From NCBI GenBank assembly GCA_038405435.1, contig JBBYHZ010000007.1: a stretch of DNA of 64,000 bases. The stretch is one strand, 5' to 3'. This stretch comes from Dryocola clanedunensis_A. Lineage in GTDB: Bacteria; Pseudomonadota; Gammaproteobacteria; Enterobacterales; Enterobacteriaceae. Below, piece by piece: positions 8,591 through 17,622 of this stretch. The position numbers and the translations under genes are program-made. Every line of letters starts with the position of its first letter. Position 1 is the first letter of the stretch. The notes beneath the pieces are model-generated. The model saw nothing but the letters and a program-made list of their open reading frames with translations. It did no database searches and was not told where the DNA came from.

Positions 8591-10465
8591 TTAAGATACC
8601 AGCAGCTGGTTCATTCGACGGATAAACTGGTTTGGATCTTCCAGCGTTCCGCGTTCCGCCAGCAGCGCCTGGTCAAGCAGCAGCTCTACCCATTCGCCAA
8701 ACTGCGCTTCGTCCTGGGTGTCCGCCGCGCGTTTCACCAGGCCGTGGTCCGGGTTCAGCTCGAAGATGTATTTCACCTCCGGCACTTCCTGGCCCGCCGC
8801 GGCGAACAGCTTCGCCATCTGGGTGCTCATGTCGTTGCTGTCGGTGGTGACGATAGCCGGGGTGTCGGTCAGACGGTGCGTCAGACGGACTTCTTTCACG
8901 CGCTCGCCCAGCAGGGTTTTCACGCGGTCAACGAACGGCTCCAGCGCTTTTTCAGCTTCTTTCGCTTCCGGCGTCTCTTCTTCGGCCAGCTTTTCCAGAG
9001 ACTCGTCAGTTTTGCTGGCGGACTGGAACATCTTGCCGTCGAACTCGGTCAGGTAGCTCATCATCCACTCGTCGATGCGGTCGGAAAGCAGCAGCACTTC
9101 GATGCCTTTCTTACGCAGCAGCTCCAGATGCGGGCTGCTTTTCGCCGCCGCATAGCTGTCGGCGGTGATGTAGTAAATCTTCTCCTGGCCTTCTTTCATG
9201 CGCGACACATACTCTTCCAGCGACACGGTTTGTGCGGAGGAGTCGGTGTGGGTTGTCGCAAAGCGCAGCAGCTTCGCAATCGCTTCCTGGTTGGCGTTGT
9301 CTTCCGCCGGGCCTTCTTTCAGCACGAGGCCGAAGTTTTTCCAGAAGGTCTGGTATTTTTCGCTGTCGTCTTTCGCCAGCTTGTCCAGCATCTGCAATGC
9401 ACGTTTAGTCAGCGCGCTGCGCAGGTTCTGGGTGACGCGGCTGTCCTGCAGGATTTCGCGGGAGACGTTCAGCGGCAGATCGTTGGAGTCGATCAGGCCA
9501 CGGATGAAACGCAGGTAGTTCGGCATGAACTGCTCGGCGTCGTCCATGATGAACACGCGCTGCACATACAGCTTCAGGCCGTGCTTGTGATCGCGGTTCC
9601 ACATGTCCCAGGGTGCCTGCGACGGGATATACAGCAGGCTGGTGTACTCCTGTTTACCTTCCACGCGGTTGTGGCTCCACGCCAGCGGGTCGGTAAAGTC
9701 GTGGGCGATGTGCTTGTAGAACTCGTTGTACTCTTCGTCTTTCACTTCAGACTTGCTGCGGGTCCACAGGGCCTGCGCCTTATTGATTTTTTCCCAGCCG
9801 AGGATGGTTTCGCCATCTTTCTCTTCACGGGTTTCAATCTCTACCGGCAGCGCGATATGGTCGGAGTATTTGCTGATGATGGAGCGCACGCGCCAGTCGT
9901 CGAGGAATTCGTCCTCGCCTTCACGCAGGTGCAGAGTGATTTCGGTACCGCGGTCGGCTTTGGAGATATCCGCAACGGTATATTCGCCCGCGCCTTCGGA
10001 TTCCCAGAACACACCTGCATCAGCAGGCGCGCCCGCCGCACGGGTACGCACGGTGACTTTGTCCGCCACGATGAACGCGGAGTAGAAGCCCACGCCGAAC
10101 TGGCCGATCAGCTGGCTGTCTTTCGCCTGGTCGGAGCCCATGGAGTCGAGGAAGGCTTTAGTCCCGGATTTAGCAATGGTGCCGAGGTGGTCGATAGCTT
10201 CATCGCGGGTCATACCGATACCGTTATCGGCGATGGTCAGCGTGCGTTTTTCTTTATCAAAAGAGACGCGGACGCGGAGTTCACCGTCACCCTCGTAGAG
10301 GTCGGCCTGGGACAAGGCGCGGAAGCGCAGCTTATCGGCCGCATCAGAGGCGTTGGAGATCAGCTCACGCAGGAAGATTTCTTTATTTGAATACAGAGAA
10401 TGGATCATCAGGTGCAGAAGCTGCTTCACTTCAGACTGGAAGCCACGGGTCTCTTGTCCTTTCAT
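8591..10465 (-). CDS. htpG: Hsp90-family chaperone
   Basis: This is a cytosolic ATP-dependent chaperone. The 624 residues equal E. coli HtpG. The GHKL ATPase motifs ELISNASDA, DNGIGM and GQFGVGFYSAF are all present in the N-terminal domain, followed by the middle and dimerisation domains. I used the ATG at 10465 (MKGQETRGF), as in E. coli. An ATG two codons upstream is closer to the GAGGT ribosome site, so the start is uncertain by two residues. Confidence 0.98.
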   Translation of the reverse strand: MKGQETRGFQSEVKQLLHLMIHSLYSNKEIFLRELISNASDAADKLRFRALSQADLYEGDGELRVRVSFDKEKRTLTIADNGIGMTRDEAIDHLGTIAKSGTKAFLDSMGSDQAKDSQLIGQFGVGFYSAFIVADKVTVRTRAAGAPADAGVFWESEGAGEYTVADISKADRGTEITLHLREGEDEFLDDWRVRSIISKYSDHIALPVEIETREEKDGETILGWEKINKAQALWTRSKSEVKDEEYNEFYKHIAHDFTDPLAWSHNRVEGKQEYTSLLYIPSQAPWDMWNRDHKHGLKLYVQRVFIMDDAEQFMPNYLRFIRGLIDSNDLPLNVSREILQDSRVTQNLRSALTKRALQMLDKLAKDDSEKYQTFWKNFGLVLKEGPAEDNANQEAIAKLLRFATTHTDSSAQTVSLEEYVSRMKEGQEKIYYITADSYAAAKSSPHLELLRKKGIEVLLLSDRIDEWMMSYLTEFDGKMFQSASKTDESLEKLAEEETPEAKEAEKALEPFVDRVKTLLGERVKEVRLTHRLTDTPAIVTTDSNDMSTQMAKLFAAAGQEVPEVKYIFELNPDHGLVKRAADTQDEAQFGEWVELLLDQALLAERGTLEDPNQFIRRMNQLLVS

Positions 10466-10575
10466 GGTCATTGATACCTCAACAAAATCAAACAGGGTGA
10501 TGAAAACGTTGAGTGTGAAATGGGGACAGCGGAGGAGATTTTCAAGCGGGAAGAAGAGGATCCTCCCGCGTTTGC

Positions 10576-11181
10576 TCAGAAAGTAATCTTGTGGCGACCG
10601 GCCAAAGAGTGGGACAGCGTGGTGCCGTCTACCATCTCCAGCTCACCGCCGACCGGCACGCCGTGGGCAATGCGGCTGGCATCCACGCCGTACTGACCGC
10701 ACAGTTCGCCGATATAGTTCGCGGTGGCTTCGCCTTCCACCGTAGGGTTGGTGGCGAGGATAATCTCTTTGATACTTTCGCTGGCTAAGCGCTCTTCCAG
10801 ACGCTCCAGGCCAATGTCCGCCGGGCCGATGCCGTCGAGCGGCGAAAGGTGCCCCATCAGGACGAAATAGCGGCCAGAGAACTGCCCGGTGGCTTCGATA
10901 GCGTGAATATCCGCCGGGGTTTCCACCACGCAAATCTGGCCGTTTTCCTGCCGACGAGGATTGTTGCAGATGGCGCAAACTTCCTGTTCGGTGAAAGTAC
11001 GGCAGTCCGCGCAGTGGCCGATTTCAGACATGGCGCGGGTCAGCGCCTGGGCCAGACGCATGCCGCCGCTGCGGTCGCGCTGCAGCAGGGCGAAAGCCAT
11101 GCGCTGGGCGGACTTAGGGCCAACGCCCGGCAGGCAGCGCAGGGATTCCATAAGGGCAGTAAGTAAAGGACTGGTTTGCAT
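10576..11181 (-). CDS. recR: Recombination mediator protein
   Basis: RecR works with RecF and RecO to load RecA at ssDNA gaps. The 201 residues have an N-terminal helix-hairpin-helix (LPGVGPKSAQRMA), a four-cysteine zinc finger (CADC..CAIC, about 57-72) and a Toprim domain (VVETPADIHAIE onward). In E. coli recR directly follows ybaB and dnaX. Here a 2.8-kb insertion separates recR from ybaB, so recR must rely on its own promoter or on readthrough from the inserted hydrolase gene. Confidence 0.97.
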   Translation of the reverse strand: MQTSPLLTALMESLRCLPGVGPKSAQRMAFALLQRDRSGGMRLAQALTRAMSEIGHCADCRTFTEQEVCAICNNPRRQENGQICVVETPADIHAIEATGQFSGRYFVLMGHLSPLDGIGPADIGLERLEERLASESIKEIILATNPTVEGEATANYIGELCGQYGVDASRIAHGVPVGGELEMVDGTTLSHSLAGRHKITF

Positions 11182-11254
11182 CGCTCAGGCTTCTAAAAAA
11201 ACAGTGGGGCATAGCCTAACATTAGCGCCGCGGGCGGGTATAGAAAAAGATAAT

Positions 11255-11282
11255 CCCCCTGCGCGACGGCTCGCACAGGGGG
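11255..11282 (-). terminator. Hairpin past the isochorismatase-like gene
   Basis: CCCCCTG (11255-11261) pairs with CAGGGGG (11276-11282), and GCGA/TCGC extends the stem inside. On the minus strand it is followed by ATTATCTTTTT. It lies between the inserted hydrolase gene and recR and would reduce readthrough into recR. Confidence 0.65.
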
Positions 11283-11288
11283 AAAAAA

Positions 11289-11966
11289 TCAGCCGCGCTG
11301 TGAATCCAGCTGCTCCTCATTGGTCACCACATCCTGCGCTTTCTGGTAGCTTTCCATCAGCAGGCCGTACTCGATAAAGACGCCGCCCCACAGGTTTGCC
11401 CACTCCATCGCATCGTCACGGTTCCAGGTGTGCTGAATCTCCGCTACGACGGCTGCGGTATCCATTGGCACTACGCCAGCCTGGACTACACGCGCCAGGG
11501 TAACTTCCTGGGCCATTTTCGAATAGGTGCCGGAGGCGTCAATCACGGCGAAGACTTTAAAACCTTCCGCCACCGCGCTAATCGCCGGGAAGGCCATGCA
11601 GACGCTGGTCACCGTACCCGCGATGATTAACGTTTTGCGTCCGGTTGCTTTAACCGCCGCGACGAAATCCGGGTTGTCCCATGCGTTGATTTCGCCTTTG
11701 CGGGGAACGTACTGGGCGTGAGGGGCATACTGATGAATTTCCGGGATCAGCGGGCCGTTCGGGCCCTGTGGCACGGAGGCAGTCGTGATAACCGGAATGT
11801 TGGCAAGCGTAGCAATTTTTGCGAGGACGGTTGCGTGGGTGCGTAACGTTGGCATCGGCATATCGTGCACCAGCTGGAACAACCCGCTCTGGTGGTCGAT
11901 AAGCAGCATTACCGCATCGTTAGCGTCGATAGTAGGGATCTGACCGTTAAAGTTTGCAGGCATCAT
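11289..11966 (-). CDS. Isochorismatase-family cysteine hydrolase (YcaC-like)
   Basis: The 225-residue protein resembles E. coli YcaC over its length, with shared blocks such as GPNGPLIPE, INAWDN and DASGTYSKM. The predicted nucleophile is C123 in TSVCMAFPA and the catalytic Asp is D24 in LIDHQSG; a basic residue follows in RKGEINAW. The substrate of YcaC-type hydrolases is unknown. It lies 53 bp downstream of the pirin gene on the same strand and probably forms an operon with it. The ATG at 11966 follows AAAGGAT. Confidence 0.85.
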   Translation of the reverse strand: MMPANFNGQIPTIDANDAVMLLIDHQSGLFQLVHDMPMPTLRTHATVLAKIATLANIPVITTASVPQGPNGPLIPEIHQYAPHAQYVPRKGEINAWDNPDFVAAVKATGRKTLIIAGTVTSVCMAFPAISAVAEGFKVFAVIDASGTYSKMAQEVTLARVVQAGVVPMDTAAVVAEIQHTWNRDDAMEWANLWGGVFIEYGLLMESYQKAQDVVTNEEQLDSQRG

Positions 11967-12019
11967 AGTATTTATCCTTTCGTAAAAAGAAACGGCTATC
12001 GGGCGATAGCCGTTATGGG

Positions 12020-12889
12020 TTAAGCAATGGACTGGCCGAAGCGGCCCTGGTTGAAGTCATCAATAGCCTGGTTAATTTCTTCACGGCTGTTCATCACGAA
12101 CGGACCGTGACCCACCACCGGCTCGTTGAGCGGCTCGCCGCTCAGTACCAGAACCACGGCATCGTTGTTGGCTTCAATCGTTACGCCTTCGCCTTTGGCA
12201 TCCAGCACCACCAGCTGTGCTTCACGCACCACTTCCTGGCCGTTTACCTGTACGGTGCCTTTCAGCACCACCAGCGCCGTGTTCCAGCCGTCCGGCAGGT
12301 TCAGCTGCGTAACGCCGTGGGCGCTCAGATGCAGGTCGAGAATACGCATCGGCGAGAAGGTTCTTGCCGGGCCTTTCTGCCCGTCCATTTCACCGGCGAT
12401 GACCCGTGCCACACCGGCACCGTCGGGCAGCGTGACCACCGGAATATCCGCGTCGGTAATGGACTGATAGCCAGCGGGCGCGTTTTTGTCCTTCGCAGGC
12501 AGGTTCACCCAAAGCTGCACCATTTCCAGGGTTCCGCCCTTCTCGCTGAACGCCGGAGAGTGGAACTCTTCGTGCAGAATGCCGCTGCCTGCGGTCATCC
12601 ACTGCACGTCGCCCGGACCGATAACCCCGCCGCTGCCGGTTGAATCCCGGTGCGCCACTTCGCCTTTATAAACGATGGTGACCGTCTCGAAGCCGCGATG
12701 CGGGTGCTGATCCACGCCGCGCTGCCCTTTATTGCTCGGTTTGAACTCTGCCGGGCCTGCGTAATCCAGCAGCAGGAACGGGCTGAGCTGCTTCTCGAAT
12801 TTTGCATAAGAGAACAGCGAGCGAACCGGGAAGCCGTCGCCCACCCAATGGGAGGCCGGGGCGGAATAGACGCCGAGAATCGATTTCAT
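12020..12889 (-). CDS. Pirin-family bicupin protein
   Basis: The 289 residues form two cupin halves. The predicted metal ligands of pirins are visible as H62, H64, H106 and E108 (HPHRGFET and GILHEEF). Some pirins have quercetinase activity or act as regulators; the role here is unknown. The gene is divergent from a LysR regulator across 108 bp and is followed by the YcaC-like hydrolase. The ribosome site AGGAGAGAAAAA precedes the ATG. Confidence 0.88.
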   Translation of the reverse strand: MKSILGVYSAPASHWVGDGFPVRSLFSYAKFEKQLSPFLLLDYAGPAEFKPSNKGQRGVDQHPHRGFETVTIVYKGEVAHRDSTGSGGVIGPGDVQWMTAGSGILHEEFHSPAFSEKGGTLEMVQLWVNLPAKDKNAPAGYQSITDADIPVVTLPDGAGVARVIAGEMDGQKGPARTFSPMRILDLHLSAHGVTQLNLPDGWNTALVVLKGTVQVNGQEVVREAQLVVLDAKGEGVTIEANNDAVVLVLSGEPLNEPVVGHGPFVMNSREEINQAIDDFNQGRFGQSIA

Positions 12890-12997
12890 TTTTTCTCTCC
12901 TGTGAATGCTGTATCTGATGGATAAAGCTTACTCATAAGACAGTAGCTCCGGTAGACTGGTAAAATGGAATCAGCGTTCTATATACAGGACAATAAG

Positions 12998-13903
12998 ATG
13001 CAGGATTTAAACGATCTTTGGTATTTCGTGCAGGTGGTCGATCACGGGGGATTTTCGCCCGCCAGCCGGGCCATTGGCATTCCGAAATCGCGCCTTAGCC
13101 GCCGCATCGCGCTGCTGGAAGAGAGGCTGGAGACGCGTTTAATCCAGCGATCGACCCGCAGCTTTACGGTCACCGAAGCGGGGCAGATATTTTATCGCCA
13201 CTGTAAGGCGATGATGATCGAAGCGGAGGCGGCTCAGGAGGCGATTGATACGCTGCGGGCGGAGCCGCGCGGCCTGATTCGTCTGGCCTGCCCCATCACC
13301 CTGCTTCACGTCCACGTGGGCGAGATGCTGGCGCGCTTTATGGCGCTCTACCCGCAGGTGACCGTACAGCTGGAGGAGACGAATCGTCAGGTGGATGTGC
13401 TGAATGAAAACGTGGATTTGGCCATTCGCGTGCGCCCCCTGCCGCTGGAGGACAGCGATCTGGTAATGCGCAAGCTTGCCGACAGAGGCATGTGCCTGGT
13501 GGCAAGCCCGGAGCTGGTGGCGCAGTTCGGACAGCCTGATTCCCCGGCGGATTTGCAGCACTGGCCGAGCCTCGCCTTAAGCAAGCCGCAGCAGGTGTAT
13601 CGCTGGTGTCTGTATGGCCCGAATCAGCAGGAAGTCATTCTTCATCACGCGCCACGGTTTATTACCACGGATATGATTGCGCTGCGCAGCGCGGCGGTCG
13701 CCGGTGTGGGAATAGTGCAGCTGCCAAAGCTGATGTTAAACGAGCATATAGCTGCGGGTAAGCTGGTGCACCTGCTGCCGGACTGGCGGGCAAGGCGGGA
13801 GATTATTCACGTGGTGTTTCCTTCCCGGCGCGGTCAGCTACCGGCGGTCAGGGCGCTGATTGATTTTCTGGTGGAGAGCTACGCGGCGTTTGAAGAGGAG
13901 TAA
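12998..13903 (+). CDS. LysR-family transcriptional regulator
   Basis: This is a 301-residue protein with a winged HTH at about residues 5-62 (GGFSPASRAIGIPKSRLSRR) and a type 2 periplasmic-binding-like effector domain. I chose the ATG at 12998 because ACAGGA lies about 8 bases upstream and relatives begin MQDLNDLWYF; an in-frame ATG at 12965 would add 11 residues. Divergence from the pirin gene suggests that it controls the pirin/hydrolase pair, as is usual for LysR regulators. The effector is unknown. Confidence 0.85.
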   Translation: MQDLNDLWYFVQVVDHGGFSPASRAIGIPKSRLSRRIALLEERLETRLIQRSTRSFTVTEAGQIFYRHCKAMMIEAEAAQEAIDTLRAEPRGLIRLACPITLLHVHVGEMLARFMALYPQVTVQLEETNRQVDVLNENVDLAIRVRPLPLEDSDLVMRKLADRGMCLVASPELVAQFGQPDSPADLQHWPSLALSKPQQVYRWCLYGPNQQEVILHHAPRFITTDMIALRSAAVAGVGIVQLPKLMLNEHIAAGKLVHLLPDWRARREIIHVVFPSRRGQLPAVRALIDFLVESYAAFEEE

Positions 13904-13920
13904 TTCAGGGCGTTGTTTTT

Positions 13921-13988
13921 GTCGGATGACGCTGCGCTTATCCGACCTACGTAACCAACCGTAGGACGGAAAGCAGTGCGTCATCCGC
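13921..13988. repeat. REP pair between the LysR gene and ybaB
   Basis: GTCGGAT (13921-13927) pairs with ATCCGAC (13940-13946). A second, degenerate unit (CGTAGGACGG..GCGTCATCCGCC) follows to about 13990. The elements separate the convergent LysR and ybaB genes, at one junction of the inserted module. Confidence 0.7.
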
Positions 13989-13994
13989 CGGTCA

Positions 13995-14327
13995 TCAGAA
14001 CGGCATTTTGAAGCCTGGCGGCAGCTGCATGCCGCTGGAGACGCCGGCCATTTTCTCTTTCTGCGCTTCGCCGATACGACGGGCCGCATCGTTGAAGGCC
14101 GCAGCAACCAGGTCTTCAACCATCTCTTTGTCGTCTTCCATCAGGCTTGGGTCGATTTCCACGCGGCGGCAGTTGTGCGCACCGTTGATGGTCACCTTAA
14201 CCAGACCCGCGCCGGATTCACCGGTGACTTCCATCTGAGCGATCTCTTCCTGAGCCTGGGCCATTTTTTCCTGCATCTGCTGGGCCTGCTTCATCAGGTT
14301 ACCCAGACCACCGCCTTTTCCAAACAT
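13995..14327 (-). CDS. ybaB: Nucleoid-associated protein YbaB
   Basis: This is a small dimeric DNA-binding protein of the YbaB/EbfC family. The 110 residues (E. coli has 109, with one fewer glycine near the N-terminus) start MFGKGGGLGNLMKQAQQ, are followed by a long helix and end LPPGFKMPF. The start at 14327 has the AGAGAGAAGATT leader seen in relatives; an in-frame upstream start at 14363 is less likely. It is downstream of dnaX as expected, but its usual partner recR is displaced. Confidence 0.96.
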   Translation of the reverse strand: MFGKGGGLGNLMKQAQQMQEKMAQAQEEIAQMEVTGESGAGLVKVTINGAHNCRRVEIDPSLMEDDKEMVEDLVAAAFNDAARRIGEAQKEKMAGVSSGMQLPPGFKMPF

Positions 14328-14415
14328 AATCTTCTCTCTTTCGCTCGGGCCGCCGACGCGCACAACGCGGTTAGCGGCTATCAGGGTTTACAACAGGCCG
14401 GACGCGCCGGACCTG

Positions 14416-16338
14416 TCAAATAGGACGAATGCTGTCTTCATCAAGCTCCGCGTCGAAGAAACGACGCAGCGTCTGGATGTTGTTATCCGCACTCATAGAC
14501 TCTTTCGCCTGCGCCAGCTTCTCTTCGTAGATGGCCTGACGCCATTCCAGCGGCGTTCGCTGCGCCTGATTATCATCTTCAATAATAGTCAGTTCAACAG
14601 TTTCGCCAGCGTGGGCGCTCATTGCGTCCGTCAGCGCCTTCTGCGCGGACGGGGAATTCAGATGACGCTGGCTGGCCCGCAGATGCAGGCAGACCCGTGG
14701 GCCATCCTGCTCTTTCCAGGCGTTCAGCGCCAGCTGCTGCACCAGTTTCGGCAGCACCAGCTGGTTGATTTCAGCCGCCCAGGCGTCACGTTCAATCGCC
14801 TCCTGGGCGAGCTTTGCGGCAAGCTCAGGGGTCTTTTCATGCTCCAGCGCTCGCTTGAGCGCCTTCGGCGTCGCTACGGGCTCAACAACTTCCTCAGCGA
14901 CGTTTTGCGACTTCCAGCGATACGCTTCAGGTTTAGCTTCCGGCTTCTCTTCAACTATAGCCGTGGCGCGAGATTGTACCCGCTCGGTAACCGATGCAAG
15001 GCGCTCCAGCGCGGTGTTTTTTGCCGGCCGCGCTGAATTTGGCGCCGCCGGCTCATTCTTTTTTGCTTTTTGGGCTCCCTGCTGGCGCATTAACTGTGTC
15101 CGCGCCTGCAGTATCTGGCTGGTGGCATCCGGCAGCGGGGCATCGCTTTGCGCCGGTGGCGGCGCAGCCTGCTGTCTCGGAGGCGGAGAACCCGGATTAA
15201 CAACCGGTATGCTAGCTATGGTACGGGGCTGTTCCGGCTCCGGCATCGGTTTGCGCGGATGGAACGCCAGCGCACGCAGCAGGGTCATTTCGATGCCCAT
15301 GCGGCGGTCCGGCGCCCACGGCAGCTCTTTGCGGCCCATCAGCAGCGTCTGGTAATAGAGCTGAACTTCCGCAGGCGGAATAGTACGAGCCAGCTCACGC
15401 ATGCGCTGTTCAATGGCCGCCATGTCGCTGCCCAGGGCCGTTGGCGAGAGTTGCACCATCGCCACGCGGTGCAGCAGACCGAGCATTTCAACTAATAAGG
15501 CTTCCCACTCCACGCCGCGGGCGGCGGCGTCATTGAGCAGCGCCATCACGCGTTCGCCGTCGGCACCCACCATCGCCTCAATCAGCGACAGCGCCTGGTC
15601 GTCGTCGAGCGTGCCCAGCATGGAGCTTACCGCAGCGGTGGTCACCTGCCCGTCACCGCTGGCAATCGCCTGATCGGTGAGGCTTAGCGCGTCTCGCAGG
15701 CTGCCGTCTGCGGCGCGGGCCAGCAGCTGCAGCGCTCGCGGTTCGCTGGTGATTTTCTCTTCCCCGAGCACATGCTCAAGCTGATGGCGAATCTGTTCGA
15801 CGTCCAGCGCCTTGAGGTGGAACTGCAGGCAGCGGGAAAGAATGGTAACCGGGAGCTTCTGCGGATCCGTCGTCGCCAGCAGGAATTTGACGTGTGCAGG
15901 CGGCTCTTCCAGCGTTTTCAACAGCGCGTTAAAGCTGTGGCGGGAGAGCATGTGCACTTCATCGATAAGATAGACCTTGAAGCGGCCGCGCGCCGGGGCG
16001 TACTGAACGTTGTCCAGCAGGTCGCGGGTATCTTCTACCTTGGTGCGCGAGGCGGCATCGATTTCTATCAGGTCGACAAAGCGCCCTTGTTCTATTTCGC
16101 GGCAGTTATCACACACGCCGCAGGGCGTGGCGGTAATGCCGGTTTCACAGTTCAGTCCTTTCGCCAGCAGTCGGGCAATGGAGGTTTTCCCCACGCCGCG
16201 CGTTCCGGAGAAAAGGTAAGCATGGTGGATACGGCCCAGCGACAAACCATTAGCCAGCGCGGTCAGCACGTGTTGCTGGCCGACAACATCAGCAAAAGTT
16301 TGTGGGCGCCATTTGCGGGCTAAGACCTGGTAGCTCAT
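14416..16338 (-). CDS. dnaX: DNA polymerase III subunits tau and gamma
   Basis: This is the clamp-loader ATPase of the replisome. Tau is 640 residues (E. coli 643). Walker A is GTRGVGKT at 45-52, the zinc ligands are C64, C73, C76 and C79, and the DEVHMLS Walker B motif is present. The programmed -1 frameshift site is conserved: A-AAA-AAG at 15058-15064 on the minus strand, followed in the -1 frame by GAA TGA, giving a gamma form of about 428 residues ending KKE. An AGGGAG sequence 10 bases upstream and a GCCGGC..GCCGGC stem downstream match the E. coli stimulators. Confidence 0.98.
   Translation of the reverse strand: MSYQVLARKWRPQTFADVVGQQHVLTALANGLSLGRIHHAYLFSGTRGVGKTSIARLLAKGLNCETGITATPCGVCDNCREIEQGRFVDLIEIDAASRTKVEDTRDLLDNVQYAPARGRFKVYLIDEVHMLSRHSFNALLKTLEEPPAHVKFLLATTDPQKLPVTILSRCLQFHLKALDVEQIRHQLEHVLGEEKITSEPRALQLLARAADGSLRDALSLTDQAIASGDGQVTTAAVSSMLGTLDDDQALSLIEAMVGADGERVMALLNDAAARGVEWEALLVEMLGLLHRVAMVQLSPTALGSDMAAIEQRMRELARTIPPAEVQLYYQTLLMGRKELPWAPDRRMGIEMTLLRALAFHPRKPMPEPEQPRTIASIPVVNPGSPPPRQQAAPPPAQSDAPLPDATSQILQARTQLMRQQGAQKAKKNEPAAPNSARPAKNTALERLASVTERVQSRATAIVEEKPEAKPEAYRWKSQNVAEEVVEPVATPKALKRALEHEKTPELAAKLAQEAIERDAWAAEINQLVLPKLVQQLALNAWKEQDGPRVCLHLRASQRHLNSPSAQKALTDAMSAHAGETVELTIIEDDNQAQRTPLEWRQAIYEEKLAQAKESMSADNNIQTLRRFFDAELDEDSIRPI
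15053..15066 (-). promoter_or_regulatory. Programmed -1 ribosomal frameshift site in dnaX
   Basis: The minus strand reads GCA AAA AAG AAT GAG in frame 0. Slippage on A AAA AAG gives GAA TGA, so translation stops at 15053 and yields the gamma subunit. AGGGAG lies 10 bases upstream, and a GC-rich stem follows from about 15049 to 15022. This is the known E. coli arrangement. Confidence 0.92.
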
Positions 16339-16447
16339 TCTCAGATTGGCTTCTTTGATCGCGGGAAAGGTGAATGTGAGGGGGTAATGCTAACATAAGC
16401 CCCACCCGATGGGCGAGGCCTGTATGCTGCGGGATACGGAGCCGTAG

Positions 16448-16474
16448 GGTGGATAAGCGAAGGCGCCATCCACC
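16448..16474. repeat. REP-like palindrome between dnaX and apt
   Basis: GGTGGAT (16448-16454) pairs with ATCCACC (16468-16474) around a GCG-containing loop. It lies just past the apt stop on the minus strand. Confidence 0.7.
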
Positions 16475-16487
16475 GTTTTTTCAGGAC

Positions 16488-17039
16488 TCAGTGACCCGGG
16501 AAAGGGACGAGGCAGTAGCTGTTAACGCCCATTTTCTCAAGGCGCTGCTCGCCGCCGATATCAAACAGGTTGATGATAAAGGCCGCGTCGGTCACGTCGC
16601 CACCCAGGCGGCGGATAAGCTTAACCGTTGCTTCAATGGTGCCGCCGGTTGCCAGCAGATCGTCCACCACCAGCACTTTATCGCCCGGCTGGATCGCATC
16701 GACGTGGATCTCGAGCTGATCGGTGCCGTATTCCAGCTCGTAGCTCTCAGCAATGGTTTCGCGTGGCAGTTTGCGCGGCTTGCGCACCGGCACAAAACCA
16801 ACGCCCAGCTCTAACGCAACAGGTGCGCCAAACAGGAAACCACGTGCTTCGGTACCCACCACTTTAGTGATGCCGGCGTCTTTAAAGCGCGCTACCAGCA
16901 GTTCAATGCTGAGGGCGTATGCTTTCGGATCTTCCAGCAAGCTGGTAACGTCACGGAACAGGATCCCCGGCTTTGGGTAATCAGGGATGCTTTTGATGCT
17001 ATTTTTCAGATACTCAAGCTGCTGCGCGGTCGCGGTCAT
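16488..17039 (-). CDS. apt: Adenine phosphoribosyltransferase
   Basis: Apt converts adenine and PRPP to AMP in purine salvage in the cytosol. The 183 residues equal E. coli Apt. The PRPP-binding signature VLVVDDLLATGGT is at about 122-134, and the hood motif ARGFLFG is present. It precedes dnaX on the same strand, as in E. coli, where the two genes are close neighbours. Confidence 0.97.
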   Translation of the reverse strand: MTATAQQLEYLKNSIKSIPDYPKPGILFRDVTSLLEDPKAYALSIELLVARFKDAGITKVVGTEARGFLFGAPVALELGVGFVPVRKPRKLPRETIAESYELEYGTDQLEIHVDAIQPGDKVLVVDDLLATGGTIEATVKLIRRLGGDVTDAAFIINLFDIGGEQRLEKMGVNSYCLVPFPGH

Positions 17040-17188
17040 AATTAATGCCTGCTAAAAACATGAAACTCACCGAGCGCGTTGCAGGTTCAGATTGAACCGC
17101 AGTCCAGAATTTGACCAGCCGCACCCGTGCTCGAAAACGGTCGAATTTACTGGCTGCCGCGCACATTTGCAACTCCCGCAGGCGCGGT

Positions 17189-17566
17189 TCAGGGTTTTTG
17201 TTGCTTTTCGTCAACTACCGGCATGCGCCACATGAAGATAAGCAGCGCGCACAGCATCATCAGCAAGAATAGCCGCACCCAAAGAATGTTGACCAGATAA
17301 AGAGAGACGCCAAAGGTTATCACGATAAATATCATGGCCCTGGGTTTTGCCCCCGGCGGCATGGCCCGGTGCTTCTGCCAGTGGCGCAGATAGCCGCCGA
17401 ACCATGAGCGATAAAGCAGCCAGTGGTGAAACCTGGGCGACGAGCGGGCAAAGCACCAGGCCGCCAGCAGCAAAAACGGCGTGGTCGGCAGCAGGGGCAG
17501 CACCACGCCAAACGTCGCGAGGACTACCGCCAGCCAACCGATGATGATTAAAATAGTCCGTTGCAT
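17189..17566 (-). CDS. ybaN: DUF454 inner-membrane protein YbaN
   Basis: This is a small membrane protein of unknown function with three or four hydrophobic segments. The 125 residues equal E. coli YbaN when the start is placed at the ATG at 17566 (MQRTILIIIGWLAVVL). A longer in-frame reading to 17692 would run into the priC leader and is not supported. The conserved LPTTPFLLLAAWCFARSSPRFHHWLL block defines the family. Confidence 0.93.
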   Translation of the reverse strand: MQRTILIIIGWLAVVLATFGVVLPLLPTTPFLLLAAWCFARSSPRFHHWLLYRSWFGGYLRHWQKHRAMPPGAKPRAMIFIVITFGVSLYLVNILWVRLFLLMMLCALLIFMWRMPVVDEKQQKP

Positions 17567-17622
17567 ACCCATTCCTGGAATAAACTGGCGCGAACACCGC
17601 GCTGCCACTGGAGAGTCATTTT

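Noticed and set aside
8744..10390. Long 548-codon ORF opposite htpG, and similar long antisense ORFs over ybaL, norV and dnaX
   Set aside because: These mirror the codon bias of the real genes on the other strand and show no domain of their own.
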